DNA of 64,000 bases, taken from Haemonchus contortus. Lineage: Eukaryota > Nematoda > Chromadorea > Rhabditida > Trichostrongylidae. The stretch's first letter is position 1, and every line of letters starts with the position of its first letter. The DNA lies in contig LS997566.1 in assembly GCA_000469685.2 (NCBI GenBank), positions 34,950,420-35,014,419 of the forward strand. The letters run 5' to 3'. The notes below the pieces were generated by a model, which made no database searches, was not told where the DNA came from, and worked only from the letters and a program-made list of their open reading frames with translations. Shown in pieces: positions 12,195-23,400 of this stretch. A program made the translations under genes and the position numbers.

Positions 12195-13185
12195 AAACCG
12201 AGTATCTTTTAGCTCCTTGGGAGGAATGGACTATGATAACTGAGTTTTTTAGGTTGTGATTAGTGTGGTAGCAATGCCACCTGGCAGTACCGTCCTCTCG
12301 TTGTCCTTTCACATTCAAATTTACTGTCGAAAATCGGTAAAAACTCGACGTCAATGTCTAGCGCTCTTCTGCCCTTTTTTTGATCACTGATGACTGCATA
12401 CTAGTATTGTTGTGAATAAACTCGAATATAGGGAAGCAGACAAAAACAGGCAACCAGTTTTTGCCGTTCAAGTGTCAGACATCATTCTAGGTTGGAGTTG
12501 AAATTGCGAAAACGTTTTTCACATCAGTGAACAACTCGAGAAAATCAAGCGTTCCATCCTTCTGAAGTCGATTCACTTTTACCGGACCTTTTTGGGAGGA
12601 TAGTAGCACTGAATTGTAGACCAAGTGGCCACCTCAAGTCATTGTATAGGCTGAATAAACGACTTGCGGTAGAAGCCGAAGGGAATGGAGCATCCCAGAA
12701 ACTGGGTTGACCAAGAGGTCTCAGGGATCTCTGCTGATTTGAAACACGAATTTGAGCTTTCTTTTCCCATGTGCCTATACTACAAAATGCAGTGGTTAAT
12801 TACTGAACTGGATGTCTTGTATGGGGTGTGGGAAAGCAGGAACGTCTACAATTGCGAGCTTTGAAAAAGGTTCTAGTCATACTGGAAATGGAAGAAATTA
12901 ACCGCAATCAGGAGCGACTCCACGATAGTCCAGAGCATCTTCTTCGAGCTCTTTCGGTTAACCCTCTGACTGGAAAATCGAATTACTATAGATAGCCACT
13001 GCCCTAGAAAGTACTGCAGGCCCAGCTAGTAGCTATTTTTGGTTGCAAGTTGCGAGTGTTGTTGAAAATGATCTCGTCTACTTTAGATTATTCAAAAGTC
13101 GCAACTAGCTAATCCAGTAGGCAAACCGGCACAGCAATATTCTTTATACAATATCAAGCATTCAAAACGTCATTGTAAACATTGA
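12195..13185. other. no gene seen
   Basis: This is the intergenic stretch between the inverted-repeat element and the first secreted-peptide gene. No exon-like frame with splice sites and no terminal repeats were found. Confidence 0.4.
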
Positions 13186-13235
13186 GATTATTCAAATAAT
13201 TTCTTATGTATAATATTCGGATGGCGGTATAAAAG
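13186..13235 (+). promoter_or_regulatory. promoter module, secreted-peptide gene 1
   Basis: GATTATTCAAATAATTTC starts at 13186 and a TATAAAAG box at 13228, 42 bp apart start to start. The ATG is 55 bp after the TATA box. The same pair with matching spacing precedes three other genes (18160, 22173, 25430). Confidence 0.65.
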
Positions 13236-13282
13236 ATTTGACAGTGAAGAGAAAATCAAAGCAGCTTGCTCGCCCTTACAGA

Positions 13283-13740
13283 ATGCTTGTTCTGGTCCTC
13301 CTCGTTCTGAGTGAGTTTCTTCAAGAATCCATCATTTTACACACCTCTGACAAGGGCTTAGAAAAAATGGATCGAAAAATTCACTAGCACATCACCAATA
13401 TCTGTTTTTTCAGCAATCACCTCAGCCATGGAAATGAGAAATGGCACAGGTTCGATCTCAAAATTTTCTCGTTAGCTGGCGGAACGAAGTCAGAAAAATA
13501 ATGTAGGCATCACTCATAATAAAGCTTGATAATCTGAATGCAGGTAACGGAACCCAACCTAGCGGAAATGGGACGCAACCAGGACAAGGCGGCAATGGAA
13601 CCAGGCAAGGTGGCAATGGAACCATGCAAGGTGGAAATGGCACCATGCAGAGTGGGAATGGAACCATGCAAGGTGGCAATGGAACCATGCAGGGTGGAAA
13701 TGGAACCATGCAAGGTGGAAACAGGACCAGAAACCAGTAA
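13283..13740 (+). CDS. small secreted protein with NGT glycosylation-sequon repeats (gene 1)
   Basis: The exons are 13283-13310, 13414-13449 and 13544-13740, both introns phase 1, giving 86 residues. Exon 1 and the start of exon 2 encode a signal peptide (MLVLVLLVLTITSA). The mature part begins MEMRNGT and then consists of seven-residue units of the form GGNGTMQ, coded by 21-bp tandem repeats. I count ten N-X-T sequons, so the chain could carry an N-glycan about every seven residues after passing through the ER. It ends NRTRNQ-stop. An alternative end exists: the stop region CCAGTAAGG is itself a strong donor (intron from 13737), joining in frame to 13812-13899 and reading RSIGGPC, like the RSLG of gene 2. 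Function is unknown; the composition suggests an extracellular glycoprotein. No family is recognised. Confidence 0.75.
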
Positions 13741-14011
13741 GGACACGGTGAGTGACCACCTTTTTCCAGAGCACACCTTCAACGGTTGTGAAATGAAGGT
13801 AATTTTTTCAGGCGAAGCATCGGCGGTCCCTGTCGAGCAATGCTGCCAGCCCAATACACTTTCTTCATGAGCGACTTTTTGGTTCGCTTCTTCACTTAAT
13901 CGCTTGCCTATTTCTCATCTTTTCGAATGAATCTTACACATCCTGTTATTTCTACAGTAACAACATCAGGCGATGACAGGAAAATTTTCTATAGATTTTT
14001 GCGGTCAAGCT

Positions 14012-14595
14012 GCATTAAAGGCACAGTTCATGATAATTCTGGGTGATCCAAATTATGATGAAAAATGAAAGACAAGATCGGAAATAGTGCCATGAATGTG
14101 AAGAAACTGCGTGAATCGGTGATTCCAAAGTGAAAAAGCATCGAAAAATCGTTAAAAAGGGTGCTGGACGAGAATGAGTCCAGAAAATAAAGAAGAGTGG
14201 GGCGTTTGGGCGAGCTACGCACAGTGCGTCATTGCGTACGTGTGGGTCTTGGTACGATTAACAGACTATGGAAAGCAAAAATTCATTCACTTATGAGCAT
14301 AAGTAAACGAAACCCCTAGTAGCAGCAAAATTAGCCCACTTTTTTCAACCTCTGGGAGTAGGAAATGAAATAAGGGATCGCAGCAGCAAAAAGAATAGCA
14401 GAGGAAAAAAGAATGGGGGAAAACACCGCCTCAGCACTCGGCGACCAGTTGATTGTGCGTGAGTACTAGAACGAATAGTTGCACTCTGAATTATCTCAAC
14501 ACTCGTCTGACGTGATGACGTGACGTCGATCGAGAGGCGGGAAAGCCATTGACGCTCCCGCCTATTGAATTATAGTGAACTGTGCCTTTAAATGC
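14012..14595. mobile_element. MITE, family C (TIR TAAAGGCACAGTTC)
   Basis: The left end reads GCATTAAAGGCACAGTTCA and the right end, inverted, reads GCATTTAAAGGCACAGTTCA. The element is about 580 bp with no transposase. Its right-end sequence GTGAACTGTGCCTTTA recurs at the ends of other repeats in the window (17540-17575, 21547, 23352), marking one family. Confidence 0.55.
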
Positions 14596-17260
14596 ATACT
14601 TCCTTGCTTTTCCTTGCGTTTATCTGACGATGGACAAGTCCCTCGTCAGAGAAACGAAAGACCAAATTTCACTCTGAAGGCTTTCTGTTTATGTAAACTC
14701 TCAAAGATCCCAACACAACAAACAAATTCTTTTCTGTTCTCGATTATGAAATCTAGTCATTAAAATAACAAGCCAGTGCACCCAAAAGTTGGATTGTCCG
14801 TCTACAGCGATGGAGGGAGTTGTGAGTACCAGTTAGAGCAGTTTATTGATTCTAGAAGCACTGGTTATTGCATAACTCTTTGAGCCCCGACAATGGACTC
14901 TTCCGCCCTCTCTACTGAGCTCATCAACATATATACTATGTCAACGCTACAAATAAGTCGAGTTCTCCCAAAAGGCGAAACCAGTGGAGGAGGGTCTTCT
15001 ATTCATCGGTAACTAGGCGCTCCTCGTGATGCTTCGACAATGAACATGATGGAAAAGTCAGATTCCTTGGCTACGGATGAAGATATCCGTAAAAAGTCGC
15101 CTTACGAAGGACTCTTGTTCGCAGTGGCCATTCTAGATGAGATGTATACCGCCGTAGGTGGTTTCGACGCTGATCTCAAACCTGTGTTCCGAATCTCCTG
15201 AATGATTTTGGGGACAAAGTTACGGGGCCAATGCCTCCCTGTGTTACACCACTGTATTGAACGGATCACCGAGCCGAGCAAAACACTTGTTGCCCAACGG
15301 TGGCGCAGGTTGTAGAATAGTGGACTGGTAGGCATGACATCAAGAGTCGACTCTCTGATGCATCCGCTCGCTTTGCTTTTCCATGATGCGTCCTAAACGC
15401 TTGCAAAACGTTTATGGGCTCAAAGTTGCTCGTCTACGGAGCTTTCTCACCCTTTAAGAACACTGGAAAGGTGTTGTAATGAAATTTTTCTTGCCCTTCA
15501 TCAAATAAAAGTGAAACTTTATTTGAGAAAAAGTGGAAGTCTAGAGTTCGCTTCAAATGGGCTTCAGAGGCTTCGAGGAGAAAGGTACTTAATGAGTTTC
15601 GGATTTCGATGCTATGAAAACAAGCTCGTTATATATCGTACAAGACGATCACATTGATCCTGGGTCGCCTGTTGATAACAACGACGGTAACTCTTCTTCC
15701 CCCCCCCCCCCCCTCCCCCTATAACTTTGCAAAGGAAACCTCTGACTTTCGTGGAAGGTTCCAAAGTTTAACGTGGCCTCAACTTTGTGACCTGGCCCAT
15801 GAGCCCCAATTTCAGGGCGCTAGTAGAACAGTTCATGGCCTTCTATAGTTTGAGTGTCAAAAGAAGCGGCCCTCCCTTGTACGTGAAAATCAAGTTTTGT
15901 TCCATTGCCATCCACGGAAATTAGGGGAAAGTGCGAGAAGCCTTGAGCTTTCGAATCGGTCAGTTTGCGTCAAACTTTGATGGTCTATCTAGTTGTAAAT
16001 ATCAGATGCAAAACAATCGGACCGATCTGCCTGCCTCTGTAGATAAGCGGATATGTTGGATGGATAAGTTTGCACGACAGTCATATTCACTGGACGCCGC
16101 TTCATCAACGATGAGTGTTCATAGGGGACAACTACAAAGCAAGTCGTAAGTGGATTCAGGGTTTTGAGTACAGCCGTGTCACCATGTTCCAGCGCATTAC
16201 TACTATTACCTCATGATCGGGCTTCTTGAATGGAGTGACTTCGGTGGAAAATAAGTCAGATCATCGTCGTTGCTTTTATATAATGTAATATTTTCGTATA
16301 TTCTCTTATTCCACTGCTGCTCCTAGTGACTAACTGACTGACCGATTATTTTTCTGAGTACCTGTTCTGTTAGAGTAGCAGTAAAGTAATTAAGAGAGTA
16401 GCGCAGAGTAAAACCACCTATGCGATCATCACCTAGAATAAAAAGATTTTCGAACATTTTTTGCATGCTCTAATCAGCTGTGGGACATAACACCAAATAC
16501 TCCTTCCATGAAACTTTTGTGGCCACTTTCTCGACCAAATCCTGACTTTGGTACTTTTTTGAAGCATTCTGTCTCTGTAAATGCGTCGTTTTCGAGTATT
16601 CCTCGTTCCCTTTGCACTATTCTGGCCAACAGGATGGCCACTCCTCGAGACAAGTGAAGTTTAGCAGCTGGTGACGGTACCACTTTCGGGATGCTCTGCT
16701 AGCTGGAGTACTATTCCTGGAATGATCGCGGGATCCTTCAGGGACGACATCGGATCAAGGCTTCGTTGCAGCAATCAGTAACTTTGTTAGTTCACGTCTT
16801 CGTCAATTTCTACACCAGTACCAACGTAGAAAACGACGCCTTGAAATTGTCTCTACCTCCTTCCTGAACGACTACTTTGCTGCTCTTGTAACAACTTTGT
16901 CGTTGAAGACTGTATCCTTTCCGTATCTTGGCATCGGAGATGAATGTCATTCCTGCATACGATGAGACCATCCCTCTGATGAACCACTTCGTACTACAAT
17001 CGATTCGAGGACAGACTTTTTTATAGATCTCTCTTTGGGAGTACGGTCTTTCCTACATCTTCTCGGTTGGCTTTTGATTGACACTGCTTTTTGCATGGTC
17101 GAAGACACGGTTCAAGATGAAGATGGGCTCTGAGAATTACTCCTCTGATGAATCTATGACGTTCCAGTATAGCATGGGTGACGTGTAAGAACGGTAAACT
17201 GCCTACATATGTATGTAGATCGTCATAAGGGTTCAGAGATTGTATTGGTCGAATGTCACA
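14596..17260. other. no supported gene
   Basis: Short open frames only. A C-homopolymer lies near 15700-15712. The minus-strand frame at 15102-15335 looks retroelement-like, but I cannot assign it. Confidence 0.35.
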
Positions 17261-17264
17261 TCCA

Positions 17265-17570
17265 TAGTGGACGAGTTTTCCGGCGCTGTGTAGGCTGCAC
17301 AATCTCGAGAGGCTGTTAGGAGTTCTACCAACTTGTTACGACCCATGACGGCTGTGAAAGGTAGTTGCAGGCATTTTTGACTTGATGTAGTCAGCACTTT
17401 GCGCAATCGCAACAATTAAAATCTCGTCTGAATACCCATTCCATGCCATTTCCGTCACGGCAACTCGTACAACTTCTTTTTCCACTGTTTCAGCAGGCTT
17501 TGCATCAATACTACCTCTCTACAATGTAAGAAGGGTACCTTAAAATTATCGTGAACTGTGTATTTAATAG
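17265..17570 (+). repeat. MITE family C copy, partial
   Basis: It shares ACTTGTTACGACCCATGACG, CTTTGCGCAATCGCAACAA-type and GGGTACCTTAAAATTATCGT phrases with the copy at 21547-22045 and ends in GTGAACTGTGTATTTAA, a mutated family C terminus. Confidence 0.5.
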
Positions 17571-18159
17571 CCTTGTTGCACTGTCACTCCTGGAAACACA
17601 GGATGTTCTACGATGTCCTTCCGCCTCTTGAATATGTTTCACACTGAATAAGCTTCACTATTTCAAAGATATTATGGGTCTTACTCTGGCATTTAGGCAT
17701 TTTGCAAGAACCAAGCGAAAGAGGTGAAATCACTAAATTATTTCAACCTTGGCAGTTTTCTAATTTTGGTGCTCATAGTTTTGAAAATTCTGGGCTTCAG
17801 CATTTGGTGTAATTTTTGAGTTGATACCTCATTTCTTTTTCAAAAATGGTTGATCTTATCAACTCCAGCCCTCGCTTGTGTGTACGTCAGTAAAATCAAA
17901 ATTACTACGAACAATGAGTAGATAGATTTACGGTAAGGTAAGACTCAATCATGGACTTGTTACTTAATACGAGGGTGCGGCGAAGGCGCGCTGTATGCCT
18001 CTACATCGCCTCTACCGAATCCTCAAATAAGTAAAAAATGAATGAATGAGTTGGACTACAGTTGAACAACCACCAAAAAAGAATTTGTATTTGTTCGTTG
18101 TTGTTCAAAACTAAAAAATACAGACGATGATTTGGTTTTGGTATACTGATAAACAAATG

Positions 18160-18210
18160 GATTACTTGAATAATTAGCTATTCATGAAGGGTTGAAGGAC
18201 AGAATAAAAT
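18160..18210 (+). promoter_or_regulatory. promoter module, secreted-peptide gene 2
   Basis: GATTACTTGAATAATTAG starts at 18160 and a TATA-like AATAAAAT at 18203, with the ATG at 18252. It is the most diverged of the four modules, but order and spacing (about 43-44 bp) are kept. Confidence 0.5.
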
Positions 18211-18251
18211 GGCTGGAAACATTCAGCAAGTCACATACATTCCTGGTGACA

Positions 18252-19336
18252 ATGTTCTCCCTACACGTTGCTTTCGTTTTGCTTAGTGAGTTCCTCTGAA
18301 GTTTTACATCCATATTGATGGCATCAGCCTGTCAATAACCATGAATTGATGGCTCTCCCCATTTTTTTCGTTTTCAGCCATCACTCTGGCAATGGAAATG
18401 CGAAATGGAACAAATGGAACAGGTAAGCACTTACACGCATTACACTACGTTCGATGAAATGACCTGTGCCCTTACCTCGGAGAGCTGCAGGTCGTAGTGA
18501 AGCACCCAGAGATATAGCAAAGCAGGTACTGGTAGGATAGAATCAGTAGCGTCCAATTGTAAGATGATACTATTAGACAGATAACATTCGATCTACACTG
18601 ATATTTGACAAAACCTATTCTGTGCGCGAAGCTTACTCGAAGGGATCCTGAGAGAGCTTATTGGAGATATTCAAAACTATTTCATTTTCAGCAGGTACTG
18701 GAAATGGTACCATGACTACTGGTTGTGTCAATGGAACCATGACCGGTGGTCGAAACGGTACCATGTACGGAGGTGGCAACGGAACAATGTCAGGCGGTGG
18801 AAACGGAACCATGTATGGTAGCGGAAATGGGACCATGTCATGTGGCAATGGAACAATGACGGGAGGTAGCACAAACTCAACACAGGGAGGTGGCAGAAAC
18901 GCAACACAGACTGGAGGAGGCGGAAATGGGACCAGAGGTAAAAAAATTCTTTCTGCAAAGAAAGTCGGAAGCTCATCTTAATAGGCTTGGCGCTTTACTA
19001 GTACATGGTGAGAAACTTAAGTATGATACGCATAGTGAGACATGTGAGCAGAGATTAACGCTAGAAAACCTACGAAAAAAAAAAAACGTGGTCCTCTACG
19101 GAATGAGCGCTTTCAAACATCGTTCCACTCTCACGTTTCTGAAGGACGGTGCTTAATTAGGCAGTGGTGAAGAGTCGTTTTACGCGTGCCCGCAGTCGAA
19201 GAATGCAGCTCAGGAAATAGTGATCATATTAAATTAGGCTTCAAATGCTTTTGTTCCAGGAAATAGAAGTCTCGGCATGGTCGAAAACCAGTATCCGTTC
19301 CCTCCTTACTACTATTACGGGTACTACTACTACTAA
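18252..19336 (+). CDS. secreted protein with NGT sequon array and Tyr-rich tail (gene 2)
   Basis: The exons are 18252-18285, 18378-18422, 18692-18937 and 19260-19336, all introns phase 1, giving 133 residues. A signal peptide (MFSLHVAFVLLTITLA) is split by intron 1 exactly as in gene 1, and the mature part starts MEMRNGTNGT, also as in gene 1. Exon 3 is an array of about eight-residue units such as GGGNGTMY and GGGNGTMS with eight NGT plus one NST and one NAT. With exons 2 and 4 the total is 13 sequons. Two cysteines interrupt the array (TTGCV, SCGN). Exon 4 adds NRSLGMVENQ and a tail PPYYYYGYYYY. Exon 3 has a tandem TTTTCAGCAG acceptor that would add or drop one alanine. The likely product is a densely N-glycosylated extracellular protein. 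The Gly/Tyr-rich tail recalls nematode Gly/Tyr-rich defence peptides in style only. Confidence 0.8.
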
Positions 19337-19755
19337 TCGACATCTCTTTCCGGAGATGTGAATTTAAGCTTCATGACACCTGCTTTGTATGGATTTCTGT
19401 AAATTTCTACTCGATAAACCACTGCTTCGATGAGATGTTATCATTTTTAAACATTGGTTGAAGTGAGCGCTGCCCTCATGTCATATGAGATTCTCCGTGA
19501 AATGTAAAGATTTCTTTTGTGCGTATCATAAATATATCCAAAAGCAAAATTCAGTCAAAATCCATCTGATGGTGATCCATCTGATGGAGATCCTGTATCT
19601 AATAAAACTAGGAACAAAACAAAACAAATCTCTTAAAACAAAAAGTGAAGAGTAAAGTCCTTGACGCTGATCAATCTAGTTTCGTAGACGCTCGCCTGCA
19701 GACGACTTTCGTTGAGATTGAAAATAGTCGTACCCGGTTCACAGCCCATATCTAC
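19337..19755. other. 3' region of gene 2, no other gene seen
   Basis: AATAAA occurs at 19601, 265 bp past the stop, which is far for a nematode 3' end. A short direct repeat, ATCCATCTGATGG, lies near 19559-19585. Confidence 0.35.
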
Positions 19756-19759
19756 ACTC

Positions 19760-19878
19760 GCCTAATATTGAGATGGATGGAAGGTTTTGTGGGCTCAAGC
19801 GCCCCCGGGCCTAATCCGGGATTGAAACCTGGAAAATGTGTGTGATAGTGAGCCTTTTGCCATTACACCACCATCTAT
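19760..19878 (-). repeat. tRNA-derived SINE, short copy
   Basis: Read on the minus strand, it starts with a tRNA-like head GGTGGTGTAATGGCAAAAGG (A box), a B box of the GGTTTCAATCC type and then body sequence (AAAACCTTCCATCC). It is the same family as 56085-56322 and 61993-62222 but truncated after the first part of the body. Confidence 0.55.
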
Positions 19879-19884
19879 AAAGTT

Positions 19885-21540
19885 TCACTCCAAACACATC
19901 ACATTCAGAGAAGCTACGTAGTCTGAAGTCTTCATAACTAAGTCGCAGCAAAAAGCAGAAATGAAGAGTCGCTTTGTTACTGAATTGCTGGCCAACAATT
20001 GCATCGATGAATAGTGGAAAGGGAATTGCTCCGGACTAGAACAACAAGTAACAACAAAGGAAAATTTTGTGGGGAGGATCGGGGTTGGCAAAACAGGGCG
20101 CGTCCTCTCTTCTACAGTCTATTTCGGTGAAAAATGAAGTCGCACGAAAAATCTTCGAGGCGTTCTGGATCTAGGTCACTAGGCCAAAAATGAACCGGAG
20201 GGAAGAATGCCTCACAACCACGCGGGAGCTGAGGCCATATGAAGGGTTGGCGTCCCAAAAGTGAGTCCGAATCACAACTAGTCCGAAAAGCTTACTGGAC
20301 CGATGCTGGCTTCTAAGTGGTCGCGAGGATCGGACTGATCTACGGTAAGTGGTCCAACATAATACAATTGCGTGATGACCTCTGAGGTGTCGAATTTCCG
20401 TAGGGTTGTTGAGGCGTTTGGTCGGGTAGTCATAAATTACTTCGATCTTTCCAGGCTCTGAGGAAGGCGATCCACGCCGATACGTAAGCCGGAGTGAAGG
20501 ATTTTTATCAACCTCGTCCGAGTTCAAGCAGAGAAAACCAACGTTTGCACTAGGCTTGCCGAGATTTAGGGATAGCCGTATATGGCGAAGGCGAAAAACC
20601 TGATTATGTTCAGCAGAGGCGAAAGCGATGACAGTTCCATCAAATTTTACTTGGCAACAAGCCACAACGACAAGTGACAGAAGAGAAACAAGCGCTGTTT
20701 GATGGCTGAGTAGCTAAGGCTTTGTACCTACAAATGGACGTGAGCTTCGCGAGTTCGTACCTCACTCGAGCTAGAATTTTTACTGGACTGAAAACAGCTC
20801 TTCTTCCCTCTAGTTCCATTTCTCATAAACACAAACCGGAAGCATGAGACACTCCGGATCATGATAAATTCCGGTCACCTGCATCACAGCGGAAAAAGGA
20901 AGACCCTTGTTTCCTTCGGGGAACGCTCTTTACCAGCTTCAAACTGCTGGTTATCACTTTCGGAGAAACGTTTGTCGTTTCCTTTTGACTGTCCTTATTT
21001 GATGATTTTGATTCATCCTTGAATCGGGAGCCAGTTCAAGCAAATTTTTTTTTCGAACCTGTCGTAAAGGCTTATTTTTCCTCCAATAATTTAAGAAAAT
21101 ACCAGAAAAAATATTTGTTGTGGAAATGCAATTTTACATTGTATTGTAATATTTGTGTGCAGCTATTATAAAATACATGACAGTTCCTTGAAATTACGAA
21201 TGGGAATAAAATGCGCCGTACATTCTGAAAACTATCGAATTCTGAGGTTTTCATGCCTTTTTGGAGGACTTTTTCTATGTTGTTCGCTCAAACGTATATA
21301 GCATCACTCATTCATAATCGCATTTGAGAATTACAATTCCCAAGTTCAAAGGTTTTTATCAAATAATTCTGAAATCTATCGGAAGGATCATTTTTGTTAT
21401 TCAGAAGTTGGGGATTGAACTCTCTGCGCTTTGGTTTTTACGTACATGATCTTTGAGATTCGAAAAAAAAAATTGGATTAAGTGACGAATTCATCGAATA
21501 CTGCTACCGTATCACTTAACCTGATGACTGTGTGGCGTCG
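19885..21540. other. no supported gene; one unexplained 164-codon minus frame
   Basis: The minus frame 20171-20665 is long for this AT-rich context but has no recognisable domain, signal peptide or splice partners. It may be a repeat relic. The rest shows only short frames. Confidence 0.3.
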
Positions 21541-21546
21541 GGATTA

Positions 21547-22045
21547 TAGGCACAGCTCATAAAAATGACCTTTAAGATATTCCTCATAATGAATTTGTAG
21601 GACTCGCGTATGCCAGATGTGGCCTGCCATACCTTAGAACAGCCTGGATAGGGTGTTATAAATGCTCAAAGATTGTACCGTGGGTATCCTCAGACGAGTT
21701 TCACCGGCATTGTAGAAGCTGCACCAATCGCAGGGAAGCCAATGAATGGAGATCAAACCACTTGTTACGACCCATAGTGAAAATGGGAAGTAGTTCTGAA
21801 CAGTTCCGGCTTGATGCAGTCACTTCTTTGCGCAACTGCGACAACTGAAATCCCGCTCAAACACCCCTGCCGGGTGAATTCCGTCATGGCAACCTCGTCC
21901 AACCTCTATTATCCCTTGAGAAGCCCTATTTTTCTCGAAATCAGCGAATTTTCTCGCTTCCTTCACTACCGCTGGATTCCCACCCTACACTTCCGTTTTT
22001 CGATCAGAAAAGGGTACCTCAAAGTTATCGTAAACGGTAAGCCCT
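21547..22045 (+). repeat. MITE family C copy
   Basis: The left end TATAGGCACAGCTCATAAAA is followed by the family body: GACGAGTTTCACCGGCATTG, AAGCTGCACCAATCGCAGGG, TTCTCGCTTCCTTCACTAC and GGGTACCTCAAAGTTATCGT. Other body copies in the same orientation lie at 17265, 41005, 57040 and 63650. Confidence 0.55.
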
Positions 22046-22172
22046 GTGCAAAACAATCACAGGGTTCGTCGTGCGAGAATAACTTATGAGTCACTCACTC
22101 CCTGATTTTTGGATTTACCAATGAAATGCAGTTGTTTCGCTGAGTCAAACGTCACAAGCCACGGGAATAAGG

Positions 22173-22220
22173 GATTATTCAAATAAATTCGTTGTATTGA
22201 CGCCATCAAACCAGTATAAA
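22173..22220 (+). promoter_or_regulatory. promoter module, secreted-peptide gene 3
   Basis: GATTATTCAAATAAATTC starts at 22173 and TATAAA at 22215, 42 bp apart. The ATG follows 43 bp after the TATA box. Confidence 0.65.
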
Positions 22221-22257
22221 GCCCACTTGGTCACCACACAGCCTTCAGAACCAAAAA

Positions 22258-23137
22258 ATGCTTGCTATCTATCTAATGCTCTTCCTGCTCGGTGAGTTAT
22301 TTTGAATGTTTTACAGAACTCCGAATCTCACTTTCCAAAAAGAAACTCCAAACGATAGCTTTGCGCCGTATTGAAAAATTGTTTTAAGCTTCCACCCAAG
22401 CGAGGACTGGCCAAGATTCTGCTGATACGCCATCAGCTGAAGTGAGTTCAACCATTTTTCTGAGCAAATATATAGAACCGTTAAAATAAAGGCGATTCAC
22501 GGACAACTCAACAAAGTCACTCCTTAAAACTGCTATGAATTTTCTAGAAGAACTGCGACGTCTTCAAGCTCATCATAGCTAGACACTGGTCCTACCCTTT
22601 CCCCCACTAACACCTAGATTATAATGATTACAAAGCAACTGACCCCGAAAGTTTGTGGCGTTCCATGACCCTACAGTTCACAGTCTATCAATTGATGCAA
22701 TAACCAACCCCACGAGGTTCATTATTGGTCAAAATCAAAACAAAAAATGCAAAACATTTCTGTGAAGGACGACGATAACAGTGACGATCCAAAGTTGAGG
22801 TAACGTCTTAAAACTTGGAACTGTGCAGTTCGCCCTGTTCGTCCCCTTGTAAAAATGTTCCAATATGCTAGACTTCTTTTAGATAAGAAAAAAATCAAAC
22901 ATCTATGAGACAGGAAGGTTCCCAAACTATTAACTTTATCGAGTAGGAAATATGAATATTTTTAACGTTCCTTGTTTATTTATAGACTTCCCATGACAGT
23001 TTTGCTTTAACAACTCATAATAATTCTCTTTACAGACACCGGACCAGTCTCCTGAGTCGCCCGATTCGAGCCCAGAAGCTGGAGCTCGTTCTGCAAGAGG
23101 AGTGGAACGTTCGTTAAGACAAGCTGCAAGTGCTTGA
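22258..23137 (+). CDS. small secreted Pro/Ser/Glu-rich peptide (gene 3)
   Basis: The exons are 22258-22291, 22389-22441 and 23036-23137, giving 62 residues. Exon 1 is 34 nt and ends in a phase-1 intron that splits the signal peptide (MLAIYLMLFLLASTQA), the same design as genes 1, 2 and 4. The mature region is acidic and rich in P, S, E and D (TPDQSPESPDSSPEAG) and is followed by a basic C-terminus (ARSARGVERSLRQAASA). This layout resembles a precursor with an acidic pro-part and a cationic end, but no processing site is certain. AATAAA at 23195-23200 fits a 3' end. A diverged paralogue lies at 25513-26656. Family and function are unrecognised. Confidence 0.7.
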
Positions 23138-23351
23138 AAGAAACGTTGCTGCTCACGGGCATAATCCTAATCATGGAACCCATATCATTCTGCTAATAAA
23201 TAATATTTGCTTCTTTCAAGCATATGTTCTGAAGCAATAACTGGGGAGTTTTAACAATTCGAACTGCGTGAATAGTTCACATTTGAAGCCATTTGGTTTC
23301 TCGAAGAGAAGGGTCCGTGGTGTTGCCGGTGCTGACGTATGTCGGTGGGAC

Positions 23352-23400
23352 GTATAGGCACAGTTCGCGATTAAGATAGTCCGAATATTTCTCATTGGTA
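23352..23400 (+). repeat. MITE family C left end, truncated
   Basis: TATAGGCACAGTTCGCGATT matches the left end of the copy at 21547. The element body does not follow. Confidence 0.35.

Noticed and set aside
13458..13870. Open frames on both strands over the NGT repeat of gene 1 (Met/Pro/Phe- and Met/Glu/Pro-rich repeats)
   Set aside because: Shadows of the 21-bp tandem repeat; only the third frame has a signal peptide and correct splice phases.
18633..18976. Minus-strand open frames over the gene 2 repeat
   Set aside because: Antisense shadows of the array, without signal peptide or splice support.
20171..20665. 164-codon minus-strand open frame
   Set aside because: Long but with no recognisable domain, no splice partners and no homologue in the window; left unannotated as a gene.
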